From Babylonia areolata (Eukaryota; Mollusca; Gastropoda; Neogastropoda; Buccinidae), in assembly GCF_041734735.1 (NCBI RefSeq), contig NC_134883.1:15997747-16061746 (forward strand): DNA of 64,000 nucleotides. Direction: 5' to 3'. The translations under genes and the position numbers were made by a program. Within the stretch, counting starts at the first letter, position 1; each line of letters starts with the position of its first letter. Below, one piece after another: positions 11,497 to 25,809 of the stretch. The notes under the pieces were generated by a model. The model did not search any database and was not told where the DNA came from. It saw only the letters and a program-made list of their open reading frames with translations.

Positions 11497-14400
11497 GTGA
11501 GATGTGGGCCCGTCTGTGTCTGTCTGGATGATTGGTTGTGTTTGGGAGGAAGGTGGCAGAATGGTTGGTTGATGCTTATCTGCCAGTACAGTGTTCGCAA
11601 GGGCCTGTGTTCAATTCCCGCTTTTGCCCTTTCTCCCAAGTTTGACTAGAAAATCAAAGTGAGGATCTAGTCATTCGGATGAGACGATAAACCGAGGTTC
11701 CGTGTGCAAGGAAAAAAACCAGTGGCAACAAAAGTGTTGTCCTCTAGCAAAGTTCTGTAGAAGAAATCCACTCTGATGTGTACACAAATCTGCAGTCAAG
11801 GCCTGACGAAGCATGTTGGGTTATGCTGTTGGTCAGGCATCTGCCTAGCAGTTGTGGTATAGTGTGTATGGATTTGTCTGAGCACAGTGACACCTCCTTG
11901 AGAAACTGAAACTGAAACTTGTGTTGTGTGTGCCAGTGGATCATTTTTTGTGTTTTTGCCAGCTGTTTCATCTTGTTTTTTGTTGTTGACATAATGGAGT
12001 GTATTTGATTGCTGCTAAAACTTGGCCTTGTTGACCTAAACTTAGAAAATACAGTGGGGGGAGAGGAACATTGGGTTTTTAACTCATCTGCCATTCGCAT
12101 ATTCAGTGCCTTTTCTCCCACCTGAACTCCACCTACTTTACCCTCTGCCACCCCCCACCCCTTTACTCCCCCTTACCCCGTCACACACACATGGTTGTTC
12201 ATCTCTTTCTGTCCCTGGCAGTATTTGCTGAACCTGATCCATCTGACAGAATGGATAAACACAGCCTTCTATCATTTAGCACAGTGACATTAACTTAGAT
12301 TTTGACTTTTATATTAATAACCCCATAAAAAGAGATGATACTTGATTTGAGGTGATGAAAACAGCCTCGGAAGTTCTTATTTCAGGAGTAAGTTTGATGT
12401 TTGATATCACAGCCGTGTGGTGTTTCAGGTGAACGTCAGTCAGGCACAGTATGCCAGTGGCAAAATGATTCCAGCATCCAAGTTTGGCAAGCAAGACTCC
12501 TCCACACAAGAACTGACCTTGACCTCTGAAGAAGAGGGCATGGCTGGTACACTGAAGGTTAGAGGACTGAATGTATGGCCGTCATTGAAAAAAATGATAT
12601 GTACAACATTCTTTTTATTGTGTCATTATCTCTCCTTATCCTGCCTGTTTTGTCTGTGTCTTTGAATGGTTTTTCCAAATTTGTGTTGTGAGAAAGTCTG
12701 TCGTGATCATGAAAACTTCTTTATTGATTAACCATTGTAGATTATGTGATGTCCATTGTTGATTCATCACTTTCATTAATCTCGCTGCCATTCAGCCATG
12801 CATGGTATGCACACAGAAAAAGGGAAAAAAAGCTATCTTGTTGAACTGTCTATTTTGCTTGTTTTCTTTGTTTCAGAATAAAACGGGAACAACAGAATAG
12901 ATGCATGTAGTCAGTTATTAACAAAATAATGATATAAAGATGTCATAGTTAGTGAGCATCATCAGAATGAGTCTGCATCTGTGAGGGGTCTGTTTTGTTG
13001 GAATGCCCTGAGAGTGCCAGAAATTGGATGTTAGTTTTGATTGTCTGCTCTTGAATTGAGTTAGTTGTGATTGTCAGCACTTGAACCAAGTTAGTTCTAA
13101 CTGTTCTGACTGAACCAAGTTAGTTGTGATTGTCAGTGCTTGAACCGAGTTAGTTGTGATTGTCAGCGCTTGAACCGAGTTAGTTGTGATTGTCAGCACT
13201 TGAACCGAGTTAGTTCCGACTGTCAGCACTTGAACTAAGTTGGTTCTGATTGTCAGCACTTGAACTAAGTTGGTTCTGACTGATTGTCAGCACTTAACCA
13301 GTAGAGTGCCTATAAGATGTCAGCTGACGTCCTACAAAAAGTATTGCCATAGTGCCTATAAGAGGTCCACTGACGTCCTGCATATGTTCTGATTTTTCCT
13401 TCATTGGAGTTTGGTTCAGTTCACATAAACAGAGTCTGAACGGTTAGTTTGATGTGTCTGGATTATAAAAATACTATTTAAATGAACTTACATCAGGTAG
13501 AAGACCTCTTTCTATTTGATGATAATTTGCTAACTGACCACGTGATACGCGCATGGAAGAAGGGGTTTCATCATGCGCGAACAAATGCATTGAAAACTGT
13601 CCAGTAAAGCAAATAGTCACAGTCAGCAGATTTACACAATTCTGAAAGCTCTGCTTGTGATTATGACAAGGTTTCGCGATGGAGAAGGATCTCTCTTGTC
13701 TGATGATTGGTTTGAAAATGGAGGTGATTGACAACGACAGTTATGAAACTAACAGCCCATTTTATGGTAATTCAGTCCGTCCATCCAATCAGACAGTGTT
13801 TTTGAACAACTGGCTATGACTGACAGAATATGTACAGCCAGTGTTGGAAGAAGAGGAGGATAGGGAGAGGTGTGATTAAGATGATAGGTCGAATGCCAGC
13901 CAGAGGTCATCAAGGGGGTGTGGCTTTTGGGAAGAGTGTACTCACATTTCAAAGCAGACAGAAGGCAATCAACAACCGCCAGTGCCCCACGATTTTCACG
14001 GAACGCTGTGCTGAACCTGCACTGGCCGTGAAACACGTGCTTTTTGTTTTAAACGCTTTTTTTTTTTTTCGGTGAATCAGAGGGATGACTTGTTTGAAGA
14101 GGTGGCAAACCGGATGCACCGCAGACACTTTCATTGGCCCACGTGCAACTTAAAAGGATTGAATGTCATCAAAGAACTTCACCCTCTCACTTGTAAACGC
14201 TCTTTGCTGTCAAAAAGCTTGCCAGTTCAGTTTCTGGGACTGTGATTGACCTTTTACATTGACTTTACTCACGTTTGTCATTATTGGGGCAGTGATTTAC
14301 TTACATGTCTGCAAGAGCTGTGATTTGTTTTCATAAGCTTATAGTCTGTTTTAATTTCTTCTACAGGTATAATCTGACAATAGGCATGCTATTTCTAGCT

Positions 14401-17400
14401 GTATTTTGTTTCTTTTCTTTATGGATGTCATTATGTAGAGGTGGAAATAGACTTTTTTGTTGCACAAAAATTATTATCTTGACTTTACATGCCTGAACAG
14501 TTATGTACAATCAACCTAATTGGGGAAAAAAAGCCCAGAAGCAGAATCTACACTCATTTTCCTTCACAAAAACATTTACTTTCTTTCTGTATTGCCGATA
14601 GCTTTTGTGCTAGAATTTTTTGTGATTTATTACCCCCGAATCCTCAAAATTCCCTGGCAAGGGGAGAGTACTTTTTTTTTTTTACAAAATTCTCTGGCAC
14701 TGAACTGGTTAAATGGAGTTGGTTCTGACTGATTGTCAGCACTTGAACTGAATCGAATCTGATTGTCAGCACTTGAACTGAGTTAGTTCTGATTGTTAGC
14801 ACTTGAACTAAGTTGGTTCTGACTGATTGTCAGCACTTTCACTTGCACAATACAGACCTGGAACTGATTGTGTGTAAGGAAAGAGGGATGAGCAAGAGAT
14901 CTAATCTTGTTTGCATCTCTTTTGTTTTTTGTTTGTTTAATTTTTCTTCTTGATAGTTTATTGTGTTTAAGTTCATGTTATGTTAGTTTGCTTTATATGA
15001 TACATTTGTTTGATTTGGGTTGTTTTTTTTTGTTACTGTGTTGTGTTTAAGTTTGCCATATATTAGTCTGTTTTATTTGATGTCATTTGTAAACAGTTTT
15101 TATATCAATTAAATCGATCATTAATCAATTAAATCAATCAATCATCTATTACCATATGTTTAATTTGTGTTATGTTATGTTTAAAGCGTCAGTCAGATGG
15201 AAAGTGGCGGTGGTTTTGCAGGAAGTGTGGAAGGGCATCCTGAACATTGATGTCGATGAAACCACTGACTTCTTCAGAGCTGGAGCTGGATCCATGGATG
15301 TTGTCAGGTATCTGTGTGTTTGTGGTGTTTGTTTGCATGTTGTGTGCATGCTCTGTGTGTGTATGTGTGTTTGTGTGTGTGTGCATGGTGTGTGTAGTTG
15401 TATGTGTGTGTGTCTGTGTTCTGTGTGTGATGTGTGTGTGTGGTGTTTGTGAGTGTATATGTGTGTGTGTGTGTTGCGTGCACATTTGTGTGTTGATGAA
15501 ACTATCTTCACATACTTCGTTCCGAAGAAAGAAAGACTGGATTGTTCAGAAAGCTGCAACTATTTCATGTTGTTTGCAGACCTTTTTTGTGCAATTTGTA
15601 GAATGTCTCAGAATTTATAGTGTACATTACTTGAATCAAAAGGAACATTAACTAGTAGAATTTCGCAGAATTTAGGAAACTAAAAAGAAACAAAGAGATT
15701 GTTCGTTTCCAGAACCATTGCAGATGAATTAGATTCACTGGCTTCCTTACTAGGTTACAGTGAATTCCCAGTTCAGTTTTTAAAGTCCCTCAAAACACAC
15801 CTCTTCTTCTTTGCCTGCCATTATATTGACTTGATATGCTTTTTTAACATGCGCTAGCTGTGTGTGTGATTGTGTTTTTTAGTGTGGACATGCTTGTTTA
15901 TGTGCGGTAGGATGTACAATAATGTATGTATAGTGATGTATGTACAACTTTAAACACTTTCTGTGTGATAGGTGTGACTGTCAGTGTGTTATTATTATTA
16001 TTATTGTTATTCTTGTTAGTATTATTATCATTATTATTAATTGTTGTTATTAGTGTGACAGTGACATTGTGTCAGGTGCAGCATGTGGCGATGACATGTG
16101 AGGTGTAGTGTATGACGATGATGTTGTGTCAGGTGACAATGACATGCCAGGTGTAGTGTGTTATGATGACGTTGTGTCAGGTGACAGTGACATGTCAGAT
16201 GCAGTATATGATAATGACGTGTCAGGTGACAGTGGCATGTCAGGTGTATTGCTGATGATGACATTGTGTCAGGTGACAATGACATGTCAGGTGCAGTGTG
16301 TGACAATGACATGTCAGGTGTAGTGCATGACGATGATGTTGTGTCAGGTGACAATGACATGTCCGGTGTGGTGTATGATGATGATGTTGTGTCAGGTGAT
16401 AATGACATGACAGGTGTAGTGTATGATGATGACGTGTCAGGTGACAGTGACATGTTAGGTGTAGTGTGTGACGATGATGTTGTGTCAAGTGATGATGACA
16501 TGTGAGGTACAGTGTGTGATGATGACATATCAGGTGCAGTGTGTGACGATGATGTGTCAGGTGCAGTGTGTGACGATGATGTGTCAGGTGCAGTGTGTGA
16601 CAATGACATGTCAGATGTAGTGTATGATGATGACGTTGTGTCAGGTGATAATGACATGTCAGGTGCAGTGTGTGACGATGACATGACAGGTGCAATATGT
16701 GACGATGACATGTCAGGTGCAGCGTGTGACGATGATGTGTGGTGCAGCATGTGACAATGACATGTCCCACAGGCTGGTGGAGGAGGTGAGAGAGAAGTGC
16801 AACGACATTCGCCTGCAGCCAGAGGATGTCTACATGAACACAGTGTTTGAGGACTTCTTCCAGTGTGTCGTGCGCAGGGGGCGTGGCATCGAGGACAAGG
16901 AGCCCTTTGTCTTTGATGCTGTGAGTTCTGTGTGTGTGGTGTTTGGTGTGTGTGTGTGTGTTTGGTGTGTGTGTGTGGTGTGTGTGTGTGATGTTTGGTG
17001 TGTGTGTCTGTGTGTGTGCGCACATGTGTGGTGTGTGTGTGTGGTGTTTGGTGTGTGTGTCTGTGTGTGTGCGCACATGTGTGGTGTGCGCCCATGTGTG
17101 GTGTGTGTGTGTGTGTGTTTGCATGCAGTGTGTGTGTGGTATGTGTGTGTGGTGCGTATGTTGTGTGGTGTGTGTGTGTGTGTATGTGGTGTGTGTGTGT
17201 GTTTATGTGTGGCGTGGCATTGAGAACAGTCGTTATTGTGTATGGAATGTGGTTGTTGACAGGTGAAAAAGGTGACTGTTGGTGACAGGTGAAGAAGGTG
17301 ATATTTGTTGTTGACAGGTGAAAGTGACTTACTGTTGACAGGTGAATAAGGTGACTGATTGTTGACAGGTGAAGGTGACTGATTGTTGACAGGTGAAGGT

Positions 17401-20400
17401 GACTTACTGTTGACAGGTGAAGAAAGTGACTTGTTGTTGACAGGTGAAGGCAACTGTTGACAAGTGAAGGTGACTTACTGTTGACAGGTGAAGAAGGTGA
17501 CTGATTGTTGACAGGTGAAGAAAGTGACTTGTTGTTGACAGGTGAAGATGACTGTTGACAGGTGAAGGTGACTGATTGTTGACAGGTGAAGGTGACTTAC
17601 TGTTGACAGGTGAAGAAGGTGACTTGTTGTTGACAGGTGATGGTGACTGATTGTTGACAGGTGAAGGTGACTGATTGTTGACAGGTGAAGCTGACAAAGA
17701 ACAACATGGAGCTGACGGTCCCCCACCAGGTGTTCATTGACAACCAGTTCATGGACGCCTCCAATGGGGTCACCTATGACACCATCAACCCCACCGATGA
17801 GTCCGTACGTCCAGCACTTCTGGGTTTTGGTTTTGTTTGCTTTTTTTGTTTTTAGAAATAATTTTATTTTCATTTCATTATCTGTCTGCTTACTTTTTTT
17901 TTTTTAATTCTCTCAAGGCCTGACTAAGCGCGTTGGGTTATGCTGCTGGTGAGGCATCTGCTTGGCAGATGTGGTGTAGCGTATATGGATTTCTCCGAAC
18001 GCAGTGATGCCTCCTTGAGTAACTGAACGGAAGTGAACTGTATTTAGAGAGAAACCAGACCTTTCAGATTTGCTGTGTACTTTGAAAATAAACCGGACTA
18101 ATGAGCCAGGAAGGTGGCAGTATGATTAAGACGCTCAACTGCCAATATAGAGAGGCCATGGGGGTGTGGGTTCAAATCCCTGCTCTCTCCCTTTCTCCCA
18201 GTTTTGACTGGAAAATCAAACTGAGCGTCGAGTCATTTGGATGAGACGATAAACTGAGGTCCCATGTGCAGCATGCACTTGGCGCACTGAAAAAAAAAAC
18301 CAAACCCATGGCAACAAAAGTGTTGTCCTCTGGCAAAATTCTATAGAACAAATCTACTTTTGATAGGTACACGACTGTATAAGAATGCACTTAAGGCCTG
18401 ACTACACACGTTGGGTTATGTTGCTGGTCAGGCATCTGCCTAGCAGATGTGGTGTGGCATATATGTATTTTGTATTTCTTTTTATCACAACAGATTTCTC
18501 TGTGTGAAATTCGGGCTATGTCGCTATACTACAGCGCCACCCATTTTTTTGTATTTTTCCTGCGTGCAGTTTAATTTGTTTTTCCTATTGACCTGGATTT
18601 TTCTACAGAATTTTGCCAGGAACAACCCTTTTGTTGCCGTGGGTTCTTTTACGTGCGCTAAGTGCGTGCTGCACACGGGACCTCGGTTTATCGTCTCATC
18701 CGAATGACTAGCGTCCAGACCACCACTCAAGGTCTAGTGGATGGGGAGAAAATATCGGCGGCTGAGCCGTGATTCGAACCAGCGCGCTCAGATTCTCTCG
18801 CTTCCTAGGCGGACGCGTTACCTCTAGGCCATCACTCCACTTGTCAGAATGCAATAATGCCTCATAGAGTAACTGAAACTGATTAATTTTTTGTGGTTTT
18901 AAAAAAAAAATTGTGTGTTATTTCTGATACTTGCCTCAAGTTGTGACTGAACATGGGTTGTCCATTGGTTGTGGGCCTGGTTGCTGGCTGTTGGTTCGTC
19001 AGTTTGTGTCACATCTTCTGCTTCTTGCTGGCGTAGATCTCTGGTGTTTGTTTCTCTGTGTGGGGAACTGCTTTGTGTTCCCTTTGTTTTCTGCAGTCTT
19101 CTTCCCATGTACTTTTGCTTTGTGTGTTTGTGAATTGTGTGACTTCAGTGTCAATCTTGTGAGAATTGTGTGACTTCAGTGTCGATCTTGTGAGAATTGT
19201 GTGACTTCAGTGTTGATCTTGTGAGCATTGTGTGACTTCAGTGTCAATCTTGTGAGATTTGTGTGACTTCAATGTCGATCTTGTGAGATTTGTTTGACTT
19301 CAGTGTCGATCTTGTGAGCATTGTGTGACTTCAGTGTCAATCTTGTGAGATTTGTGTGACTTCAGTGTCGATCTTGTGAGAATTGTGTGACTTCAGTGTT
19401 GATCTTGTGAGCATTGTGTGACTTCAGTGTCAATCTTGTGAGCATTGTGTGACTTCAGTGTTGATCTTGTGAGAATTGTTTGACTTCAGTGTCGATCTTG
19501 TGAGAATTGTTTGACTTCAATGTCAATCTTGTGAGAATTGTGTGACTTCAGTGTCAATCTTGTGAGAATTGTGTGACTTCAGTGGTGATCTTGTGAGAAT
19601 TGTGTGACTTCGGTGTCGATCCTGTGATTTCTTTTAACCCCCTCACTGCTGCAAGTGACGGTGCCCCACAGTCAGGGCTGTCACTCTGATTAAATTGATC
19701 TTAACAGTCAGGTTTCAGTCACCATCCTTCTTCATCCAGATTTCCTCATCCTAGCATTGCATTACTTTTGTTGGGCAAGTTGAATTGCACCACTTAGAAC
19801 TGCGCAAAGTGCAGTCTGCTGCGCTTCACATTCCCGCCACACTGACCTCGTTTCACCCAGGATATAGCAGTGAAGGGGTGAACAGAGAGAAGAGCAGATG
19901 ACTTGAGCTGTTCTTGGGGAGGTGGTGGTGGGAGGTGACGGTGTCTGTGTGTCTATTTCAGGTGATCTGCAAGGTTTCCAAGGCAACGGTGGAGGATGTC
20001 AACAGAGCTGTGGAGGCTGCCAAGGTGAGGATGGAGGCAGAGGGTGGGAGAGAGACGGAGAGAGGTGGAGGGAGAGAGAGATGGTGGGAGTGAGAGAGGG
20101 TGGGAGGTGGAGGGAGAGAGAGAGAGGGTGGGAGTGAGAGAGGGAGGGAGGTGGGAGAGAGAGAGTGAGAGAGGGTGAGAGCTCTCAGAAATCAGAACTC
20201 AGAATGATGTAATTGTAGAGGCCTCTGGCCCATTACAATGGGGTGAGAAAATGCACAAAATGACAATATGTTAGATACTGTTATGTCACTTCATATTGTT
20301 AATACATCTTTGTCTTAAGTCTAGTGCTTTATACACAAATATTGCCAGTCTTTTAGTCAGATATTCATTTGTGTTTGACATTAGAAGAGAAAATCTGAAT

Positions 20401-23400
20401 GACGGTTGATGACAGAATTTATTAGGAATCCGTTATCTCTAAGGGAGAGAGGGTGAGAGGCATGAAGAGAGGGCAGGATAAAGGGAGGGTGGGAGAGAGA
20501 GAGGCTTGGAGAGGGGGTGGGACAGTGGGAGGGGGATAGGGTGGGAGAGAGGAATGGAGTAATGGAGACGCCCACAGCCACATCCCCAGGAATAGGTCTG
20601 AGTGGTGGTGTTAGTGTGCCCAAGTTTCACTTTCCATGAGCTTTCTGCTGCAGTCAGTCAGAACGAACAAAAACTGCATTATATTATTCCAAGCAAACAT
20701 CTGTATGTTGTTATGTGTGTGACTTGTGCAAATGCATGCATGTGTTTGTTCATGTTTGATTAAGCAAGGTACAATGGTATTTTTGTGCATTGAGATGAAT
20801 ATATACATTACATGCGGAAAGCTATGCTCCGTGTGTGTGCACTGTGGGTTTTGTGTTTACATGAGCTGTGTATGGAAACAGTGTGTATGAAGATAAACGT
20901 GTACATTATATCCATGTAGCTGTGCTGTGTTTGTTCTCTTTGATTTTGTGTTTTGTGTTGACATGAGCCATGCAAGATGACAGTGTGTGTGTTGGAGGCA
21001 TTTGAAGAATCACTGTGTGATGTGTTGACATGGGCTCTGTGTTAGTGTAGTTTGTGGTGTATGTAGGAATTGTTTGAGGAATCACTGTTTGTGATGTGTT
21101 GACATGAGCTGCATGACAGCGTACAACATGGTGCGAGTAGGAATTGTTTGAGGAGTCACTGTGTGTGTTGTGTTGACATGAGCTGTGTGTCAGTGTGGCG
21201 TGGTGCGTGAAGGAATTATTTGAGGAAGGCGGTGTGTGATTTGTTGACATAACTGTGTGACAGAGTAGTGTGGTGTGTGTAGGAAGCGTTTGAGGAATCA
21301 CTGTGTGTGATGTGTTGACATGAGCTGCGTGACAGTGTAGGGTGATGTATGTAGGAAGCGTTTGAGGAATCACTGTGTGGGATGTGTTGACATGAGCTGC
21401 GTGACAGAAAAGTGTGGTGTGTGTAGGAAACGTTTGAGGAATCACTGTGTGTGGTGTGTTGACATGAGCTGTGTTACAGTCTACAACATGGTGCGTGTAG
21501 GAATTATTTGAGGAATCATTGTGGGATGTGTTGACATGAGCTGCGTGACAGAGTGGTGTGGTGTGTGTGTAGGAAGCGTTTGAGGAATCGCTGTGTGTGA
21601 TGTGTTGACATGAGCTGCGTGACAGAGTGGTGTGGTGTGTGTGTAGGAAGCGTTTGAGGAATCGCTGTGTGTGATGTGTTGACATGAGCTGCGTGACAGA
21701 GTGGTGTGGTGTGTGTGTAGGAAGCGTTTGAGGAATTACTGTGTGTGATGTGTTGACATGAGCTGCGTGACAGAGTAGGTGGTGTGTGTGTAGGAAGCGT
21801 TTGAGGAATCACTGTGTGTGATGTGTTGACATGAGCTGCGTGACAGAGTAGGTGGTGTGTGTGTAGGAAGCGTTTGAGGAATCACTGTGTGTGATGTGTT
21901 GACATGAGCTAAGTGACAGAGTCGTGTGGTGTGTGTGTGTGTAGGAAGCGTTTGAGGAATCGCTGTGTGTGATGTGTTGACATGAGCTGCATGACAGAGT
22001 GGTGTGGTGTGTGTGTAGGAAGCGTTTGAGGAATCACTGTGTGTGATGTGTTGACATGAGCTGCGTGACAGAGTGGTGTGGTGTGTGTGTAGGAAGCGTT
22101 TGAGGAAGGGGAGTGGGGCAAGATGAACGCCAGAGACAGAGGAGCTCTCATGTTCAGGTCAGTCTCTTCTCCCTCCTCTTCACACTACTGTTAGCTTTCC
22201 TTCATAATCAGTACACTATGCTTGCAGTGTTTGTTTTTTGTTCATGGAAATATTTTTATTCATTCAGTTTTTTTCAGTGTACTTAACATATCCCTGAACA
22301 ATACAGATAGAATACATCACGTAAGAATGATGTGTGAAGAGAGGAGACATATGACATGGGCTATATGTAGTGGGTGAATGCCTACGTTTCTGTTGTGGAC
22401 GTGGATGTGTGTCCAGTATTGTGAGTTCAGGATTCCACAAAGTGCCTCAGGTGTCAATTTGATGTCAAATGACAGAGCCCTCCCCCCATCCCCCCACCCA
22501 TCAGAGGAAGACCCAGCATAGATTCTGCATGACCATTTCATTGTTGCTCAGCAGTGTAGTTTTTGATAATCTTTTCCACTTTATAGACATTTTGTACAGT
22601 ATCTTCATTTCTTTGTCAGTCAGAACTGTCTGCATATGTCCTTTGTCAAGAGAAAGATGTGCATCTTCAGATCCAATCAGAGCATTGTCCAGCTGTTGAC
22701 CCATTTTTTCCCAGATGAAACAGCGTAGTCTCATCACTCCAAGCCAGGCCGTTTTCCAGTGGTGAAGGCTGAAAGAGGATGTTTGACTGTCAGTCATTTC
22801 TTACTACAACCATCATAACAGAAGAGGAGGCAACTGCTGCCCCAACCATCTGGGCTAGAATTTGATAATAGTGGAGAGTGTCTTGTCAAGCTGTCTGGGC
22901 CAAGAGGGCTTTTAGGGACAGTCGGCGTTGGCATTGTTGCCAAAAGCCAACAAGCCCCCAAGTCTGCAGCATGAAGTATGTTAAAATCAGAACAGGTACT
23001 ACGCAATACCACTGAAGTGGCTCAGCAGCAGCGTAGGGTCTCCTCTGGTATGTGGCCTCTTGGCAGCCTAAGATCGATGTGTCCCTGTGGACTGCCCTCA
23101 CTGGAACTGCGACAGACGAACCTGGGTGTGGCTGTCTATGGGGGGACTCGGGATGAATGGTGTGGGGGTAATACCACTGAAATGGTGCAGATGATGGGGC
23201 AGCCAAAAAAAAGAAAGAAAAAAAAAAGTGCTGCAGCACCAAGAGCCAGTCAGAGGGATGAGTGGGGTGAAGTCAGTGATGTATGTGCAGGCTGGCGGAC
23301 CTGATGGAGCAGCATGCAGAGGAGCTGGCCACCATTGAAGCCATCGACTCCGGGGCCGTGTACACCCTGGCCCTCAAGACCCATGTCGGCATGTCCATCC

Positions 23401-25348
23401 AGACCTTCCGCTACTTTGCTGGCTGGTGCGACAAGATACAGGTACCCTGCAGTGTCCCTGTGTGTGTGTGTTTGGGGGGAGGGGATGGGGGGGGTGTAGT
23501 GGGGTGGGGGTGCAACAAGATTCAGGTACCCTGCTGTGTCTGTGTGTGGGGGTAGGGGATGGGGGATGTAGTGGAGGGTATGTGTGTGTGTATGTAATGT
23601 GATCCACATCAGAAACAAGACATTGATGAATTTGACACAAACTGTCATACATGACAATGTGGTGGAGAGAAACTTTATTAGCTCCATGACTTTTGCCGTG
23701 ATTGTCAGTGTGTGTCAGCCATTGCCAGTGTGTGTCAGCCATGGTCAGTGTGTGTCAGTCATGGTCAGTGTGTCAGCCATGGTCAGTGTGTGTCAGCATT
23801 GGTCAGTGTCAAAAGTGTGTCAGCCATTGTCAGTGTGTGTCATCAGTGTGTCAGCCATTGTCAGTGTGTGTGTCTACCATGGTCAGTGTGTGTTCACCAT
23901 TGTCAGTGTGTGTCAGCAGTGTGTCAGTCAGTGTCCGTGTGTGTCAGCAGTGTGTCAGCCATTGTCAGTGTGTGTCAGTCATGGTCAGTGTGTCAGCCAT
24001 GGTCAGTGTGTGTCAGCATTGGTCAGTGTCAAAAGTGTGTCAGCCATTGTCAGTGTGTGTCATCAGTGTGTCAGCCATTGTCAGTGTGTGTCATCAGTGT
24101 GTCAGCCATTGTTGGTGTGTGTGTCAGCCATTGTCATTTTGCAGTGACACTTACAGAACACCAAACAGTTTATCGTGTCCACAATAAAGGAAAACCGTGT
24201 GCGTAGCTAACTGTGGTGACTGCTGCCTTCAGGGTCTGACGATCCCCATCAACAATGCTCGCCCCAGCAAAAACCTGACCTACACCAAGAGGGAACCCAT
24301 TGGGTCAGTATCACAGTTGCTTTCCTCTTTCTTTGTAGCCTTTATTTCTGTTGTGCTCTACATGTCCACTGTATTTCAAGATTAATTTTTGTATTTTATT
24401 AAGAATTTATTTTTAAAACTTTGGTGTTATTCGTGTATTAAAAAAAAAAAAAATTGTTCTTTTTATACACCAGGAGTCATTCATAACTACAAATAACAGT
24501 ACCTCGGAGTTTACAATACAGGAAAAAGGAAATACAGCAGCATTGGTGTGTCTAAGCTTCTTCTTCTGCGTTCACTCGTATGCACACGAGTGGGCTTTTA
24601 CGTGTATGACCTTTTTTAGCCTGCCATGTAGGCAGCCATACTCCGTTTTCAGGGGTGTGCATGCTGGGTATGTTCTTGTTTCCATAACCCACCGAACGCT
24701 GACATGGATTACAGGATCTTAAACGTGCGTATTTGATCTTCTGCTTGCATATACACACGAAGGGGGTTCAGGCACTAGCAGGTCTGCACATATGTTGACC
24801 TGGGAGATCGTAAAAATCTCCACCCTTTACCCACCAGGCGCTGTCACCGTGATTCGAACCCGGGACCCTCAGATTGACAGTCCAACGCTTTAACCACTCG
24901 GCTATTGCGCCTGTCATCTAAGCTTAAATTTCTACATTTTTGTTCCCTAGAATGCCAGAATGCACAAGACAAGAGTCCACCGTTTCTTTCTTCTTTTATT
25001 TTCTTAAAGCAGATGTGATGTCGCTTATACAGAAAAGTAAGCATGCTTTAATGCCTCCAGGAAAGTGAAAACTGATGATGATGTGTGCAGGGTGTGTGGC
25101 ATCGTGGTTCCCTGGAACTACCCCCTGATGATGTTGGCATGGAAGATGGCGGCGTGTTTGGCGGCGGGCAACACGGTGGTGCTGAAGCCTGCCCAGGTGA
25201 CGCCGCTCACCGCCCTCAAGTTCGCTGAGCTGTCTGTGGAGGCAGGCTTCCCCCCAGGGGTCATCAACATTCTGCCCGGCTCAGGTCTGACATGCACACA
25301 CACACACGCCTGTTTGCACACACACACATACAAACACACAGGCACACA

Positions 25349-25406
<58 letters not shown>

Positions 25407-25585
25407 AGCACTTGTCAAAAATGAAAGTGCGTGAATAGACATTAAACTGAAAAGCACACCCACAGATACACAAATGTGCATGTACGTGTACACGTACACA
25501 CAAAGTCAATTGCACGCATGCTCATACATACGCATGAATATGCACACATGTGCACATGCAGAAACACACACAGCCACACACACAG

Positions 25586-25665
<80 letters not shown>

Positions 25666-25773
25666 TCTGTCTTCCCAGTAGGTCTGTCAGGCATAAGATG
25701 ACCTGCACATGTGGGATAGGAGGTAACAGCAACAGCCCCCACACACACACACACATACACCACACACCGCACA

Positions 25774-25809
<36 letters not shown>

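Noticed and set aside
16037-17124. Very long minus-strand reading frames rich in His, Ser and Thr
   Set aside because: They are translations of the GTGACAATGACATG minisatellite and adjoining GT repeats, and they overlap true ALDH1L exon 9 on the other strand.
21516-22151. Minus-strand frames with repeating SSCQHITH
   Set aside because: They are shadows of the ~73-bp repeat that carries the exon 12 acceptor on the plus strand.
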